Shown here: positions 63,494 through 64,000 of the stretch, one piece after another
Layout: every line of letters begins with the position of its first letter
Numbering within the stretch: position 1 is the first letter of the stretch
From: Clostridium ljungdahlii DSM 13528
Lineage (GTDB): Bacteria > Bacillota > Clostridia > Clostridiales > Clostridiaceae
Direction of reading: 5' to 3'
Assembly: GCF_000143685.1 (NCBI RefSeq)
Contig: NC_014328.1
Span: forward strand, 930,001 to 994,000
DNA length: 64,000 nt
Notes under the pieces: model-generated
The model's input: only the letters and a program-made list of their open reading frames with translations
What the model was told of the DNA's origin: nothing
Database searches by the model: none
Made by a program: the position numbers and the translations under genes

Positions 63494-64000
63494 ATGGAAA
63501 AAACTTTATTAGATATAGTATTAATTCTTATATGTACAAAGATAGGTGGAATTATTAGTAGAAAGTTGAAGATGCCAGAGGTTTTGGGTGCACTCATTGC
63601 AGGTGTAGTACTTGGTCCTGTTATTTTAAATGTTGTTCAGTATGATGATAATATAAAACTTCTCTCAAATTTAGGAGTAATTATGCTCATGTTTCTTGCA
63701 GGTCTTGAGACTAATATTGAAGAATTTAAAAAATCAGGGTTATCTTCTTTTATTATTGCTATGTGTGGTATTATTTTACCTCTTATTTTGGGAACTTTAA
63801 GTGCATATATGTTTTTTAATAATTTCCTAGAAAATGTATTTGTTGGAGTTATTTTAACTGCCACCAGTGTAAGCATTAGTGTGGAAACTCTTAAGGAACT
63901 TGGTAAGTTAAATACAAGGGCTGGTATAAATATTTTGGGAGCTGCTGTAATAGATGATGTTTTAGGACTTATGCTCATATCTATAGTACTTGCAGTAGCC
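63494..64000 (+). CDS. Kef/CPA2-type cation:proton antiporter (N-terminal part)
   Basis: The first 169 codons of an inner-membrane monovalent-cation/proton antiporter; it runs off the right edge. ISRKLKMPEVLGALIAGVVLGP, LGVIMLMFLAGLETN and ATSVSISVETLKELGKLN with the AAVIDDVLGLMLIS acidic pair (the transport Asp residues) are family signatures. ATG 63494 follows AAGGAGATT. A hairpin with T-run precedes it, perhaps for regulated expression. Confidence 0.93.
   Translation, partial: MEKTLLDIVLILICTKIGGIISRKLKMPEVLGALIAGVVLGPVILNVVQYDDNIKLLSNLGVIMLMFLAGLETNIEEFKKSGLSSFIIAMCGIILPLILGTLSAYMFFNNFLENVFVGVILTATSVSISVETLKELGKLNTRAGINILGAAVIDDVLGLMLISIVLAVA

Noticed and set aside
1..64000. CRISPR arrays, rRNA, tRNA or prophage
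   Set aside because: No regularly spaced direct repeats, no tRNA/rRNA consensus blocks and no phage structural genes were found in the read-through.

Overview
The window is AT-rich DNA from a spore-forming, strictly anaerobic, low-GC Firmicute, almost certainly Clostridium sensu stricto. Support comes from a GerA-type germination operon, Cys-type molybdopterin formate dehydrogenase, cell-wall-binding (CWB2) surface protein, strong AGGAGG ribosome binding sites, frequent TTG/GTG starts and long perfect-stem terminators. The formate dehydrogenase and a corrinoid-enzyme reactivation-like protein fit an acetogen-like species (for example the C. ljungdahlii/autoethanogenum group), but the species cannot be fixed from sequence reading alone. 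No rRNA, tRNA, CRISPR array, phage or complete insertion sequence was seen.

Layout. 1-4.5 kb: start of an HtrA protease (minus), a MarR regulator with a MATE efflux pump, and a solitary DNA adenine methyltransferase. 4.7-6.7 kb: a small membrane protein, then a guanine-class riboswitch in front of a PbuG-type purine permease. 6.8-10.9 kb: a germination receptor operon (A, C, small membrane protein, B). 11-19.6 kb: a GDSL esterase, then a purine biosynthesis operon purE-C-F-M-N-H-D behind a second, atypical purine riboswitch with a clear terminator. 19.6-26.1 kb: phosphodiester glycosidase-like and beta-propeller-like envelope proteins, a metallo-beta-lactamase-fold hydrolase, a MetH-activation-domain-like protein, and a CWB2 / glucuronyl C5-epimerase-like surface protein.

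26.3-36.3 kb is the most distinctive stretch: a minus-strand operon for a putative three-subunit NAD(P)H-driven flavoprotein reductase (GltD-like with a NuoG-type head, the C-terminal half of NuoF with ferredoxin clusters, and a fumarate-reductase-type flavoprotein). A MerR regulator lies divergently, with a BmrR-like dyad inside the promoter. It is followed by a plus-strand set: cyclase/formamidase-like enzyme, ketopantoate-reductase-like dehydrogenase, amino acid permease and branched-chain aminotransferase. Together they look like an uncharacterised amino acid or oxo-acid reductive pathway.

36.3-43.8 kb: a 23S rRNA m5U methyltransferase, a coiled-coil membrane protein, an LtaS-family enzyme, and a TPP-riboswitch operon holding a TatD-family hydrolase plus the ThiXYZ precursor transporter. 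43.8-57.8 kb: a membrane protein, a response regulator whose kinase is cut to 29 codons next to a 250-bp fold-back element, a serine beta-lactamase-type hydrolase, a MocR/MFS pair, an NhaC antiporter, cardiolipin synthase and a heterodimeric ABC exporter. 57.9-64 kb: the Cys-type formate dehydrogenase followed by a structured, terminator-ended intergenic region of unknown family, a sugar-binding lipoprotein paired with a chemoreceptor, and the start of a Kef-type cation/proton antiporter.
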